Below, one piece after another: positions 45,673 through 54,725 of a DNA stretch of 64,000 nt. The first letter of the stretch is position 1; each line of letters starts with the position of its first letter. Origin of the DNA: Mesobacillus maritimus (GTDB lineage Bacteria > Bacillota > Bacilli > Bacillales > Cytobacillaceae); contig NZ_JACWFH010000012.1 in assembly GCF_019749255.1 (NCBI RefSeq), positions 310,001 through 374,000 on the forward strand, given 5' to 3'. The notes beneath the pieces were generated by a model that was given only the letters and a program-made list of their open reading frames with translations, was not told the origin of the DNA and did no database searches. The position numbers and the translations under genes were made by a program.

Positions 45673-46602
45673 TTATTTATTTCCTCCTGTAAGTCTAATT
45701 CTAGGATCAATTAATCCATAAAGGAGGTCGACTACTAAGATAATCGCAACAAATAAGAAAGCAAACATCAACGTAGTACCCATAATGATTGGATAGTCAT
45801 TCACCATTACAGACTTGACAAACTGTTCCCCAATTCCAGGAATCGCAAAGATTTGCTCAATTACCATAGAACCAGTCATCAAACTAACAGCCATCGGGCC
45901 AATTACTGTAACTAGTGGAATTAAGGCATTTCGAAGTCCGTGCTTCCAGATGATTCCTGATTCGTTCACACCTTTTGCACGAGCAGTTGTAATGTAATTT
46001 GAGTGAAGAACTTCCACCATCTCAGTACGTGTAAAACGTGCAGCCGTAGCCATAGGATGGATTGCTAATGCAATCGTAGGAAGAATTGTATGTTCGAAAC
46101 TTCCCCACAATGCTACAGGGAATAACCCTAACTTTACGGCAAAAACATATTGCAATAAACCGGCAAAAACAAAGGATGGGATAGAGGTTCCTAATACAGC
46201 AATAATTGTCGATGAGTAGTCAAGGGGCCCATTACGGAAGATTGAGGCAGTTAATCCTAAGAGGATACCGACTATTGTTCCTATAACTAATGCTTGGAAT
46301 CCTAGTAAAGCTGATGGCCCCATCCTATCGGCTAAAATTTTTGAAACAGGTGTATTATCAAATGCAAAAGAAATCCCTAAGTCACCTTGAACGAGCCCAC
46401 CAATATACTTCACATACTGAACTGGAACAGGCTCATTAAGACCATATTTCTCTAATACAATAGCTTTTTGCTCTTCACTTAATTTATCTTCAGCATTCAA
46501 TGGACTACCTGGTAGCAACTTCATGAGGAAGAATGAAACCGAGGCAATGATGAATAATGTAATAAACATGTACCATAAACGACGCAGAATATAGCGAGTC
46601 AT
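45673..46602 (-). CDS. oppB: Oligopeptide ABC transporter permease OppB
   Basis: 309 residues, the usual OppB length, with six membrane segments and the EAA-type loop TTARAKGVNESGIIWKHGLR. N-terminus MTRYILRRLWYMFITLF and C-terminal LLYGLIDPRIRL are family hallmarks. It forms the translocation pore with OppC. It is 172 bp downstream of oppA, with no full terminator recognised between, and is followed closely by oppC. Confidence 0.94.
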   Translation of the reverse strand: MTRYILRRLWYMFITLFIIASVSFFLMKLLPGSPLNAEDKLSEEQKAIVLEKYGLNEPVPVQYVKYIGGLVQGDLGISFAFDNTPVSKILADRMGPSALLGFQALVIGTIVGILLGLTASIFRNGPLDYSSTIIAVLGTSIPSFVFAGLLQYVFAVKLGLFPVALWGSFEHTILPTIALAIHPMATAARFTRTEMVEVLHSNYITTARAKGVNESGIIWKHGLRNALIPLVTVIGPMAVSLMTGSMVIEQIFAIPGIGEQFVKSVMVNDYPIIMGTTLMFAFLFVAIILVVDLLYGLIDPRIRLTGGNK

Positions 46603-46774
46603 TCCTGCACCCCCTAATTTACTTCAGTATTTTTTAACGTACCCTAAATAATTTTTATTATTATCAGACTTTTCTCCTTGAAAAAGGAGAAAAGAGAGTA
46701 TATGCCATAAAAGCACACACTCTCTTGGTCTTATTGCTAGAATAGGAATATTCTATAGAAAAAGCTGATTTGGC

Positions 46775-48454
46775 TTATTCTGCAGATCCAACAGAAGCCC
46801 ACTTATACTCATATGTTGCTCCAAATGGGTTAACGAATACACCCTCAACTTTTGGAGAAATCAATTGTGCCATTGCACTTTGGTATACAGGAGCAATTGC
46901 TGCATCTTCAAAAAGAATTTTTTCCGCTTCTAGGAAGTTTTGATAACGAGCTTCGTTATCTTGTGCTAGTGTTGTCGCAGATTCTTTAAGTAACTCATCA
47001 TACTTAGCATTTGAGTAACCCATTTTGTTGTTTCCACCATCAGTAATCCAAAGAGTTAAGAAGGTGTATGGATCTAGGTAGTCAGGACCCCATCCAGCAA
47101 ACTGAAGGTCATAATCCTGATTTGTGTCTAAGTCAAGACGTTGTTCGAAAGGAACTTGCTTCAATGTTACTGTTAAACCTGGAAGGTTTGTTTCAAGTTG
47201 GTTCTTAAGGTATTCATTCATTACTTTAGAAGTTTCAGTGTCTCCACCTAGGAATTCAACTTCAACTTTATCTGTGCCTAATTCTTCTAGACCTTTTGCC
47301 CAGAATTCTTTTGCTTTTTCAACATCATATGTTACAAGGTCGCCACTAACTTCACGGAAGTCGTCTTCAGTGCCTGGTAGTGTAACAAAGTCTTTTGGAA
47401 TAAGACCGTTTGCAACGATAGAACCGTTGTTAAGGATTTCATTTACTAGATCTTCTTTGTTAAACGCTCTGCTAAGTGCAGCACGGATATTAACATTTGC
47501 AAGAGCTTCGTTTCTTGTTTGGTTCATCTTAAAGTAGAAAACAGAAGTTTCAGGAGTTACTGCATAATCATCATGTGTTGCATATTGGTCAACTAAGTCA
47601 GAAGAAAGACCAGTACGATCAACAGTACCTTCTTCATATAAGTCAACACCTACTTGAGGATCCTTTACAACTACATAAGTCATTTTATCTAATTGTACAG
47701 TATCTGCATCCCAATAAGTATCATTTTTAACTAGTTCCCATTCACTAGAAGTACTTTCCCAGTTCGCTAGCTTAAATGGTCCATTTGATAATAAAGTCTC
47801 AGTGCTTGTTGCAAACTTATCACCTTGTGCTTCAACAAACTTTTGATTTAATGGTAAGAATGTACCGAAAGTTGTTAAAGAGTGGAAATAAGGAGTTGGA
47901 TGTTCAAGCTCAACAACTAAAGAATAGTCGCCATCTGCCTTAACACCTAGTTCAGAAAGCTCAGCTTCCCCTTTGCTAACTGCTTCAGCGTTTTTAATTA
48001 CGCCAGCCATCATGTATGGACCATACTCTGATCCTGTGTCAGGGTTTACAGCACGCTGCCAAGCATAAACGAAATCGTTTGCTGTAACAGGGTCACCATT
48101 TTCCCATTTAGCATCTTCACGTAATTTGAAAGTCCAAGTCAGACCATCTTCACTTGTTTCATGGCTTAATGCAATACCTTCAACAGGTTGTGCATTTTCA
48201 TCTAAACGATATAGACCTTCCATAGTAGCACCCAAGAACTGGAAACCGTATTCATCAGTTGCCATTGATGGGTCCATAGATGGAATTGTATCGCCATTAA
48301 CAAAGTTTAGAACCTTTTCTCCTGTATCTTCAGCAGCTTGGTCTTTTTCATCTGCTGGTTCTTCTTTAGTATCTTCTCCGCCGCCTGAACATGCAGCTAA
48401 GAACATACTAAGTACAAGGCCTAGTGATAACAGCCACGCAAATTTTCGCTTCAT
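46775..48454 (-). CDS. oppA: Oligopeptide-binding lipoprotein OppA
   Basis: 559 residues. Lipobox LAAC with Cys22 (after MKRKFAWLLS...), then an Asp/Glu-rich linker and the SBP_bac_5 fold, including DGLTWTFKLREDAKWENGDP near 105-125 and FYFKMNQTRNEALANVNIR near 300. It captures peptides at the outer membrane face and hands them to OppBC. AAGGGGG precedes the start, and a sigma-A promoter lies at 48520-48549. It heads the oppABCDF operon; oppA is usually made in excess through a partial attenuator after its stop. Confidence 0.95.
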   Translation of the reverse strand: MKRKFAWLLSLGLVLSMFLAACSGGGEDTKEEPADEKDQAAEDTGEKVLNFVNGDTIPSMDPSMATDEYGFQFLGATMEGLYRLDENAQPVEGIALSHETSEDGLTWTFKLREDAKWENGDPVTANDFVYAWQRAVNPDTGSEYGPYMMAGVIKNAEAVSKGEAELSELGVKADGDYSLVVELEHPTPYFHSLTTFGTFLPLNQKFVEAQGDKFATSTETLLSNGPFKLANWESTSSEWELVKNDTYWDADTVQLDKMTYVVVKDPQVGVDLYEEGTVDRTGLSSDLVDQYATHDDYAVTPETSVFYFKMNQTRNEALANVNIRAALSRAFNKEDLVNEILNNGSIVANGLIPKDFVTLPGTEDDFREVSGDLVTYDVEKAKEFWAKGLEELGTDKVEVEFLGGDTETSKVMNEYLKNQLETNLPGLTVTLKQVPFEQRLDLDTNQDYDLQFAGWGPDYLDPYTFLTLWITDGGNNKMGYSNAKYDELLKESATTLAQDNEARYQNFLEAEKILFEDAAIAPVYQSAMAQLISPKVEGVFVNPFGATYEYKWASVGSAE

Positions 48455-48519
48455 TTGTTATGCCCCCTTATTTATTTTTATTTTCTGGCAATTCTAGCTA
48501 TTTTGTAGAAGCTAAAGAA

Positions 48520-48549
48520 AGTATACTTTGTTTTTAGTATTTTTGTAAA
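48520..48549 (-). promoter_or_regulatory. Sigma-A promoter of the opp operon
   Basis: Minus-strand TTTACA (48549-48544) and TATACT (48525-48520), 18 bp apart, give a start near 48513 and a 60-nt leader before oppA. The remaining DNA to 48797 is very AT-rich, with no other recognised feature besides a TATAAT near 48743 for the plus-strand gene. Confidence 0.7.
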
Positions 48550-48797
48550 GGTTAAATTAATAAAAAAATCAAAAAATACTATATTATAATAAAACCAAAA
48601 TAGTAAAACTTCAGATTTACTAGTATTTCCAACAAAGCTCCCCGGTTATTTTCCCTTAATATGTATAATTATTCCATTACATTGCAATAATATGTACTCT
48701 TAGCTTTATTTGTGATTCCTATCTAGTTTAAATTATTTATAGTATAATTTGAACGGTCCTACACTTTCTTTAAAATTTAACTATAAAGGTGAAAAAC

Positions 48798-49166
48798 ATG
48801 TTCAAAAGGAATTGGTCTCTTTTTTTAATCAATATATTATTATCATTTATTTTCTTTTTCATTTCTGCTGATGAGTATACCCTTCTACACTATATCAATA
48901 TGGTTTTTTATATCTGTTTCCTATATGTGATCATCTTTCTAATTCAATATACTATGAAAGGCGGATTCTTTGATGGGATTACATTTGGGTTTAGAAGATT
49001 CCATCATAAACTATTTAATAAAAATGATTATATGGAAGAATGGCGTGATAAACCTCTTCCTTCCGAAAAGATCCAACCAAGTGTATACCATATGATAATC
49101 TTTCAAAGTATTAGTTTAATCCTTGTTTTAATCCTTTTACTCGGTTTATATTACTTCGTTCTTTGA
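48798..49166 (+). CDS. DUF3899 family small membrane protein
   Basis: 122 residues with two N-terminal membrane segments (about 5-22 and 28-50), a basic cytoplasmic loop with FDGITFGFRRFHHKL, and one C-terminal membrane segment (95-118). The pattern matches DUF3899 proteins of Bacillaceae; function unknown. I start at ATG 48798 because AAGGTG lies 6 nt upstream; a GTG three codons earlier overlaps that ribosome site. It is monocistronic with a terminator at 49171-49203. Confidence 0.72.
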   Translation: MFKRNWSLFLINILLSFIFFFISADEYTLLHYINMVFYICFLYVIIFLIQYTMKGGFFDGITFGFRRFHHKLFNKNDYMEEWRDKPLPSEKIQPSVYHMIIFQSISLILVLILLLGLYYFVL

Positions 49167-49170
49167 CATC

Positions 49171-49203
49171 AAGAAAGTGCCCCTAATGGTGGCACTTTCT
49201 TCT
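49171..49203. terminator. Intrinsic terminator after the DUF3899 gene
   Basis: An 11-bp stem (AAGAAAGTGCC and complement) with a 9-nt loop and T-rich exit on the plus strand; may also serve the ectoine operon on the other strand. Confidence 0.8.
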
Positions 49204-49237
49204 CTATCGACTTAGTCCTTTTATACATACTAGGTAC

Positions 49238-49275
49238 TAGTATCTTCTATTATAATCTAGTATCTTCTATTATAA
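49238..49275. repeat. 20-bp direct duplication at the ectC stop codon
   Basis: TAGTATCTTCTATTATAA occurs at 49238 and again at 49258, a 20-bp period. The second copy covers the ectC stop codon at 49270-49272. Confidence 0.85.
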
Positions 49276-49671
49276 GTTAGCTTCTTCTTTTGGAAGTGCA
49301 TACGCTCCTTCTTCATCATGTGTTTCTTTTCCTGTACATGGAGGATTAAACACACAAACCATTCTCATATTCCCTTTCGTTGCCCGCAGTAGATGTTTTT
49401 CATGTCCTACAAGTGCATACAAGGTTCCCGGCTTAATCGGATGGATTTTTCCTGTCCCTAGGTCCTCAATTTCCCCTTCACCTTCGATGCAATAAACCGC
49501 TTCTTGGTGATATTTATACCAGAACATAGACTCTGTTCCTTCATAAATAATCGTATCGTGAACGGAAAAGCCCATTCCCGCATCTTTTAAAATGATTCTT
49601 CTACTTTCCCAAGTTTCTCCCTTTACATGGTCTTCTGATCCAATTACTTCGTCTAAATTTTTTACAATCAC
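49270..49671 (-). CDS. ectC: L-ectoine synthase EctC
   Basis: 133 residues, the full cupin enzyme. Visible cupin metal and fold elements: MFWYKYHQEAVYCIEGEGEI (the metal-binding Glu and Tyr region), IKPGTLYALVGHEKHLLRA with a metal His, and VCVFNPPCTGKETHDEEGAY at the end. It closes N-gamma-acetyl-diaminobutyrate to ectoine in the cytoplasm. It is last of ectABC, starting 13 bp after the ectB stop, with a GGAGGAATT ribosome site. Confidence 0.97.
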   Translation of the reverse strand: MIVKNLDEVIGSEDHVKGETWESRRIILKDAGMGFSVHDTIIYEGTESMFWYKYHQEAVYCIEGEGEIEDLGTGKIHPIKPGTLYALVGHEKHLLRATKGNMRMVCVFNPPCTGKETHDEEGAYALPKEEANL

Positions 49672-49684
49672 GATAATTCCTCCT

Positions 49685-50965
49685 TTAGTTGGTGAGACTA
49701 TTCTTTACGCTTTCTTCTATTATGGCAAAACCTTGTTTTAAGGTTTCACAATCAATTGTTAAGGCTGGCATGATTTTAAATACTTCACTCTTTGGGCCTG
49801 ACGTTTCCATGATAAGACCTCTTTCAAATGCTTGGGCACAGATTTTATCAGCTAATCCTTCCACCCCACAAGCAATCCCTCTAAAAAGACCTTTCCCACG
49901 AACTTCGCCTTCTAATTCCGGATACTTTTTTACTAGCTCATGTAAAAATTCATCTACTAGTAACCCTTTATCAATAATTTCTTTTGTGAAATCGTCATTT
50001 TCCCAATAGGTTAAGGCCTCTGTAGCTGTAATGAACGCCAAATTATGTCCACGGAACGTACCATTATGTTCGCCAGCTGCCCAAATATCGTACTCTGGCT
50101 TGATGAGTGTTAGCGCCATCGGAGTTCCATAGCCACTTATAGATTTAGATAAACAAACGATATCAGGGTTAATGCCAGCTTGTTCGAAGCTAAAGAAGGT
50201 ACCAGTTCGTCCACAACCAGCCTGAACATCATCAACAATGAGCAAAATATCCCATCGACGACAGATCTCTTCTACTCGCTTCAGCCAATCCGCGTTCGCT
50301 ACATTTAAGCCACCCTCTCCTTGAACGGTCTCAAGAATAATCGCTGCTGGTAAAGCTACACCACTTCCATTGTCTTCTAAGAAACGCTCTAAATAGTCAA
50401 CCGTATCCACATCTTCACCTAAATACTTATCAAACGGCATTGCTACACTATGATTTAGTGAAACACCTGCACCATGACGCTTAAAGGAGTTTCCTGTGAT
50501 AGCCAATGAACCGAGTGTCATCCCATGAAACCCGTTGGTGAAACTAATGACTAATTCACGTCCTGTCACCTTTCGAGCCAGCTTCAAGGCACTTTCCACT
50601 GTATTTGTTCCCGTAGGTCCCGGAAACATGACCTTATATTCAAGGTTTCTAGGTTTTAAAATCACTTCGTTGAAGCAAGTTAGAAAGGTTGCTTTTGCTT
50701 GTGTTCCCATATCTAAACTATGGGTAATTCCATCTTCTGCAATGTAGTTGATTAGCTTTTCTTTCATCTTTGAATTGTTATGTCCATAATTCAATGCCCC
50801 AGCACCAGCAAAGAAATCAATATACGTTTTTTCATTCACATCCCACATCATGGATCCTTTGGCTTTAACAAATGTAGTTGGAAAACTCCGTATATATCCG
50901 CGTACCTCAGACTCCAGACTTTCAAAAACGCTTAATTGCGAATCTAATTCTTTTATAGCTTGCAT
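49685..50965 (-). CDS. ectB: Diaminobutyrate-2-oxoglutarate transaminase EctB
   Basis: 426 residues, PLP class III aminotransferase. PLP-site motifs: [52 protein letters not shown] and the Schiff-base Lys in [15 protein letters not shown]. It converts aspartate semialdehyde to L-2,4-diaminobutyrate, the first committed ectoine step. I use the ATG at 50965, with AAAGG about 10 nt upstream; a GTG two codons earlier is possible. It lies 75 bp after ectA in the same operon. Confidence 0.96.
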   Translation of the reverse strand: MQAIKELDSQLSVFESLESEVRGYIRSFPTTFVKAKGSMMWDVNEKTYIDFFAGAGALNYGHNNSKMKEKLINYIAEDGITHSLDMGTQAKATFLTCFNEVILKPRNLEYKVMFPGPTGTNTVESALKLARKVTGRELVISFTNGFHGMTLGSLAITGNSFKRHGAGVSLNHSVAMPFDKYLGEDVDTVDYLERFLEDNGSGVALPAAIILETVQGEGGLNVANADWLKRVEEICRRWDILLIVDDVQAGCGRTGTFFSFEQAGINPDIVCLSKSISGYGTPMALTLIKPEYDIWAAGEHNGTFRGHNLAFITATEALTYWENDDFTKEIIDKGLLVDEFLHELVKKYPELEGEVRGKGLFRGIACGVEGLADKICAQAFERGLIMETSGPKSEVFKIMPALTIDCETLKQGFAIIEESVKNSLTN

Positions 50966-51040
50966 CCACACACAACCTTTCGGAATATTCGGTCTTTTTT
51001 AGTTGTAAACTACCAAAGCAAGTGAGCTTTTCTTATCTGT

Positions 51041-51550
51041 TTAAAAGGGACCTATACGATATGTTTGCTCAGCTTCATGTCCGGGTTCCGGAAACATCTC
51101 TTCAGTAAAACAATCTGAAATTTCACAGGGACAATTCATCCGCTTAGCTAGGCCTTTAAAGAGGGATTGTGATGGCAGGTTAGAAGGAGATACAGTTGCC
51201 TCTAGGTAGTGAACATTTTCACATGCATCTCTGCTCAATAACTCATTTAAAAGCTTATTCCCTATTCCTTGCCCCCGATACATTTGGTTAACAGCTACTT
51301 GCCAAACAAATATCGTATCAGGAGATGCAGGTGGACGGAAAGCGGACACAAAGCCGATCATTTCATCCTTATCTTCTGCGACTACACATGTATCACCAAA
51401 GTAGTTGCTAAACATGAGATAAGAATAGGCTGAGTTTAAATCCATATTACTGGTATTTTTAATCAGTTCCCACATTTTCGCCCCATCTTCTTTAGTAGGA
51501 TTTCGATAGGAAAACGAGGTAAGTTTATCTAACTCTGTTGTTTTTATCAT
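51041..51550 (-). CDS. ectA: Diaminobutyrate acetyltransferase EctA
   Basis: 169 residues, GNAT fold with the acetyl-CoA loop VNQMYRGQGIGNKLLNELL and preceding strand TIFVWQVAV. It acetylates 2,4-diaminobutyrate at the gamma amino group. First gene of ectABC, transcribed from a TTGACG-17-TATGAT promoter. The AAAGGAGG ribosome site is 14-15 nt from the ATG, longer than usual, but a TAA stands just before the ATG, so no earlier in-frame start exists. Weak spacing may limit basal synthesis. Confidence 0.96.
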   Translation of the reverse strand: MIKTTELDKLTSFSYRNPTKEDGAKMWELIKNTSNMDLNSAYSYLMFSNYFGDTCVVAEDKDEMIGFVSAFRPPASPDTIFVWQVAVNQMYRGQGIGNKLLNELLSRDACENVHYLEATVSPSNLPSQSLFKGLAKRMNCPCEISDCFTEEMFPEPGHEAEQTYRIGPF

Positions 51551-51597
51551 TTATGGTGTTTGGATCCTCCTTTGATCAAAGATAGAAATTCATTTAG

Positions 51598-51661
51598 GAA
51601 ATTGTCTAGCCCTGGCACCAAGTGACTATTGAATTCACTGGCGGATGCCTCCGCATTTCCT
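51598..51661 (-). promoter_or_regulatory. Structured leader element of the ectABC transcript
   Basis: On the minus strand GGAAAT and ATTTCC close a 64-nt segment that holds GCGGA/TCCGC and AGTGA/TCACT hairpins plus an alternative GGCA/TGCC pairing. It lies wholly in the 5-prime leader, between the promoter and the ectA ribosome site. It may be a regulatory fold, or a copy of the TGTCTAG-type intergenic repeats common in Bacillaceae, since the plus strand reads TTGTCTAGCCC. Confidence 0.5.
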
Positions 51662-51680
51662 AAATCCCCTAACGTTAATT

Positions 51681-51709
51681 ATCATAACGGGAATAAAAAA
51701 TAGCGTCAA
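51681..51709 (-). promoter_or_regulatory. Sigma-A promoter of ectABC
   Basis: Minus-strand TTGACG (51709-51704) and TATGAT (51686-51681) with exactly 17 bp between. Predicted start near 51674, leader about 124 nt. Confidence 0.8.
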
Positions 51710-51891
51710 AGCGCTTATTCTACGGTTAATGTATATAATCAAGGCTGAATTGTAATAAGGTATGCTCAGCTTGTTCAGATATCAAAATCCCCTTGTTTCC
51801 TCTTAAATACTCCGAATCGACAAAATATTTCAAATTTTAAACAAACGCTCTTTAAGCCCTTTTTGTATCGGAAAAACCTTTTGATTACAAC

Positions 51892-51939
51892 AAAAAGACC
51901 GAGTAATCATCTGTTAAACAAATGATCTACTCGGCTTTT
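51892..51939 (-). terminator. Intrinsic terminator of the BCCT transporter gene
   Basis: CCGAGTA/TACTCGG outer stem and TCAT/ATGA inner stem, with a T-rich minus-strand exit. The DNA between it and the ectABC promoter (51710-51891) shows nothing recognisable. Confidence 0.82.
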
Positions 51940-51948
51940 ACATTTCCC

Positions 51949-53529
51949 TTATTTATTTTTCTTTTTTTCCTTTTTTCCCGTTTCTTGCGCCTTATTGGCT
52001 GCTTCCTCTAGTCGGCGGAATCGCCTTAAATCCGCTTTTCTAATCGGCAATGGTTCTTTTGCAAGCAGTTTTCCAATAGCAAACATAAGGAGCATTAAAA
52101 TAATGGTGAATGGTAGAGCCGCAATCAATGAGGCGGTTTGCAATGCTTCTAGTCCTCCAGCATATAATAAAACAGCTGCAATGGCTGACATTAGCACTCC
52201 CCAGACTACCTTTGCATATTGCGGTGGGTTCAAGCTACCAAACATCGTCATACTAGCAAGAATATAAGTAGCAGAGTCTGCTGATGTAACTAAAAAGGTA
52301 AAAATGAGCAATATTGACAATATAGATAGAATTGTTTTAAACGGTAAATATTCATAGGTTTCAAATAGTGCTTTCGTTAAATCAGCGTTAACGGCTCCAG
52401 CAATATTAGTCCCATTAGTTAAGTCATTCCACAAACCAGTACCACCAAATGTCGCAATCCAAATACAAGCAATCAGGGGTGGAATGATCATAACCCCTAT
52501 GATGTATTCACGTATCGTCCTACCTCTAGAAACCCTCGCAACAAAAGCACCCACATAAGGAGACCAGGCAATAGCCCAAGCCCAATAAAAGATCGTCCAA
52601 TCTCGGACCCAGGTTCCGCCTCTATATGGCTGTAACCTTAGGCTATACTGGACAAAGTTTGTCAAATAATCACCTAGCCCCAATGTAAAGGACTCTAAGA
52701 TAAACACTGTTGGTCCAGTAAAAAAAACAAATAATAAAAGGACTATGGCTAATCCTAAATTAAGATTACTCAAGTATTTTATACCTTTTTCCAGACCCGT
52801 TGATGAAGATAGCATATAGGCAATGAATATAACGATGATAATGATCATTTGGACAGCGACTGAATTCTTCATCCCAAAGACCACATTTAAACCACCATTC
52901 ATCTGCAAAACCCCTAGACCAATCGAGGTGGCAATCCCCATAACGGTTGCAATAACAGCTAAAGAATCAATGGTTTTTTTAACTGCAGGTTTATCCCCAG
53001 TGACTGGTTCTAATGCAGTGGAGACCAGTCCATCTTTCTGTCTTCGAAACTGTAAAAATCCAATGACAAGTCCCACGATTGCGAATACCGACCACTGACT
53101 AACGCCCCAGTGAAAAAAGGAATATCCCATTGCAAGACGTGCCGCCTCTTCTGTTTGAGGAGTCGTTCCATGTGTGGGGGGCGTGAAAAAGTGGCTCATC
53201 GGCTCAGCAACTCCCCAGAAAACCAACCCTGCCCCAAAGCCAGCTGAAAACAACATCCCAATCCAAGTAAAGAAAGAGAATTCAGGGCGTTCTTTTTCTC
53301 CTCCCAAACGAATTGCCCCATATTTACTGATAGCAAGGCCAACTAGGAAAATAATTAAAATTAATACGGCAAGTAAGTAAAACCATCCAAAGTTTATCGT
53401 TGTAAAATCAAAGAGCTTTCCTGCCACATCACCAAATTTTTTTGGTACCACCGCTCCCAATACAACCAGTATGGATATCACTATGGCCGACACTAAAAAT
53501 ACAGTGTTCTTCCAGCTATTGTTATTCAT
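51949..53529 (-). CDS. BCCT-family glycine betaine/osmoprotectant transporter, OpuD-like
   Basis: 526 residues, twelve membrane segments, and the BCCT signature around WTIFYWAWAIAWSPYVGAFV with SRGRTIREYIIG (about 310-345). The substrate-box Trp residues are in that first stretch. It imports betaine, choline or ectoine-type solutes with Na+. The C-terminal tail is charged (KKEKKKNK), as in osmosensing members. It lies upstream of ectABC in the same direction but has its own terminator, so both osmoprotectant synthesis and uptake map here. Confidence 0.93.
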   Translation of the reverse strand: MNNNSWKNTVFLVSAIVISILVVLGAVVPKKFGDVAGKLFDFTTINFGWFYLLAVLILIIFLVGLAISKYGAIRLGGEKERPEFSFFTWIGMLFSAGFGAGLVFWGVAEPMSHFFTPPTHGTTPQTEEAARLAMGYSFFHWGVSQWSVFAIVGLVIGFLQFRRQKDGLVSTALEPVTGDKPAVKKTIDSLAVIATVMGIATSIGLGVLQMNGGLNVVFGMKNSVAVQMIIIIVIFIAYMLSSSTGLEKGIKYLSNLNLGLAIVLLLFVFFTGPTVFILESFTLGLGDYLTNFVQYSLRLQPYRGGTWVRDWTIFYWAWAIAWSPYVGAFVARVSRGRTIREYIIGVMIIPPLIACIWIATFGGTGLWNDLTNGTNIAGAVNADLTKALFETYEYLPFKTILSILSILLIFTFLVTSADSATYILASMTMFGSLNPPQYAKVVWGVLMSAIAAVLLYAGGLEALQTASLIAALPFTIILMLLMFAIGKLLAKEPLPIRKADLRRFRRLEEAANKAQETGKKEKKKNK

Positions 53530-53795
53530 GTCAGTCCCCCCAACAAATCTCTTATATATTATTACCCAGTTTTTAACGAATTAAGGGGAACTATTCAGAT
53601 TATCCAAAAAATGGTGCTACAAGGGCTAACTCTTTGCTAAAGGTAATTGGTTTCCTTGCCAACATAGTCAAAACTATATAAGCATTGTAGTTATGTAGAC
53701 CTTCCTAAAAAGTTAACAGAACATACATAACCGAAAAAAAGTATATACATTATTTATAATAAAATTGACTTATAGACCAAGAAAGGAAGTGGCGA

Positions 53796-54563
53796 ATGTT
53801 ACTTAAACGTCGAACGGAATCAACAGAATTATTGGGTTTGCGCTATTTAAATACTCGAATGGACTTACCTACAAAAGATAAATTTCATTATTTAAACCTC
53901 GAAAAGGGCTATGAAGGTGAACGAAGGTTTGATCTTCTAATAGAAGGTCTTGCGGAAGAAAGATATATCATTAATGACTTACTGCTAGAAGTAAACAATT
54001 CCTATTTTCAAATAGATACAATGATTATCTCACAGGAGGCTATTCACCTTTTGGAGATAAAAAACTATCAAGGTGATTTCTACTTAGAATCAGACAAGCT
54101 ATATGCTGTCGCTAACAATCGTGAATATAAAAATCCTATTGATCAGCTTAAAAGGAGTACAGCTCTACTTCATCAACTACTCCGTGACTTAAAACTAAGT
54201 TACCCGATTGAATCAGTAGCAATTTTTAATAACCCTGAATTCACCTTATACCAAGCTCCAATGAATTACCCCATTATCCTTCCTACTCAACTAAACCGCT
54301 TTTTAAAGGATTTAAATGGAAACCCATCTAAATTAAATGATGGACACAAAAAACTTGCACAAAAGTTAATTTCACTGCACAAAAACCACAACCCATTCAC
54401 CGTTTTACCCAATTATTCTTACGGGCAACTGCAACCAGGAGTCTATTGTAAAAATTGTTTTTCCTTTTTGATTTCCGTAGAAAACAACAAATTGGTATGC
54501 AATCATTGCGGCTGCCATGAAGAGATTGCACCAGCTGTTTTAAGGAATGTCGAAGGAGTATAA
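53796..54563 (+). CDS. NERD-domain protein with C-terminal zinc ribbon, truncated by a frameshift
   Basis: 255 residues as read. NERD nuclease-like core at about 35-150: GYEGERRFDLLIEGL, then DTMIISQEAIHLLEIKNYQG, which holds the Asp and E-x-K of the restriction-endonuclease fold. A zinc ribbon follows (CKNCFSF and CNHCGCHEE). The reading frame stops at 54563, but the next frame continues from 54553 with about 50 further family-like residues (EYKLLFPEKKVT) to 54705. A single extra G in GAAGGAG at 54555-54556 explains this. Function in vivo is unknown; a DNA-processing role is assumed. The tail loss may or may not matter. Confidence 0.82.
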   Translation: MLLKRRTESTELLGLRYLNTRMDLPTKDKFHYLNLEKGYEGERRFDLLIEGLAEERYIINDLLLEVNNSYFQIDTMIISQEAIHLLEIKNYQGDFYLESDKLYAVANNREYKNPIDQLKRSTALLHQLLRDLKLSYPIESVAIFNNPEFTLYQAPMNYPIILPTQLNRFLKDLNGNPSKLNDGHKKLAQKLISLHKNHNPFTVLPNYSYGQLQPGVYCKNCFSFLISVENNKLVCNHCGCHEEIAPAVLRNVEGV

Positions 54564-54705
54564 GCTGTTATTCCCTGAAAAAAAGGTTACCTCTAAAGAA
54601 ATTAAGAATTGGTGCAACGTAGATTTAAGTACCAAAACATTTCATAGAATTCTAAAAAGACATTTTACTGCATACGGAAAAACAAGTGATACGTATTATA
54701 CATAG
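54553..54705 (+). other. Displaced C-terminal part of the NERD protein in the +1 frame
   Basis: Read from 54553, the frame gives KEYKLLFPEKK, NWCNVDLSTKTFHRILKRHF and GKTSDTYYT, then stop at 54705. Its sequence agrees with the usual end of Bacillaceae NERD proteins (EEFKLLFP..., WC, RRIL, YY). It has no start of its own. Confidence 0.7.
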
Positions 54706-54725
54706 TCCTGAGTTTGGAATAGCCC

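Noticed and set aside
54545-54570. Programmed +1 frameshift in the NERD gene
   Set aside because: An SD-like AAGGAG lies next to the stop, but the P-site codon GTA would re-pair badly with TAT. A simple one-base insertion explains the data better.
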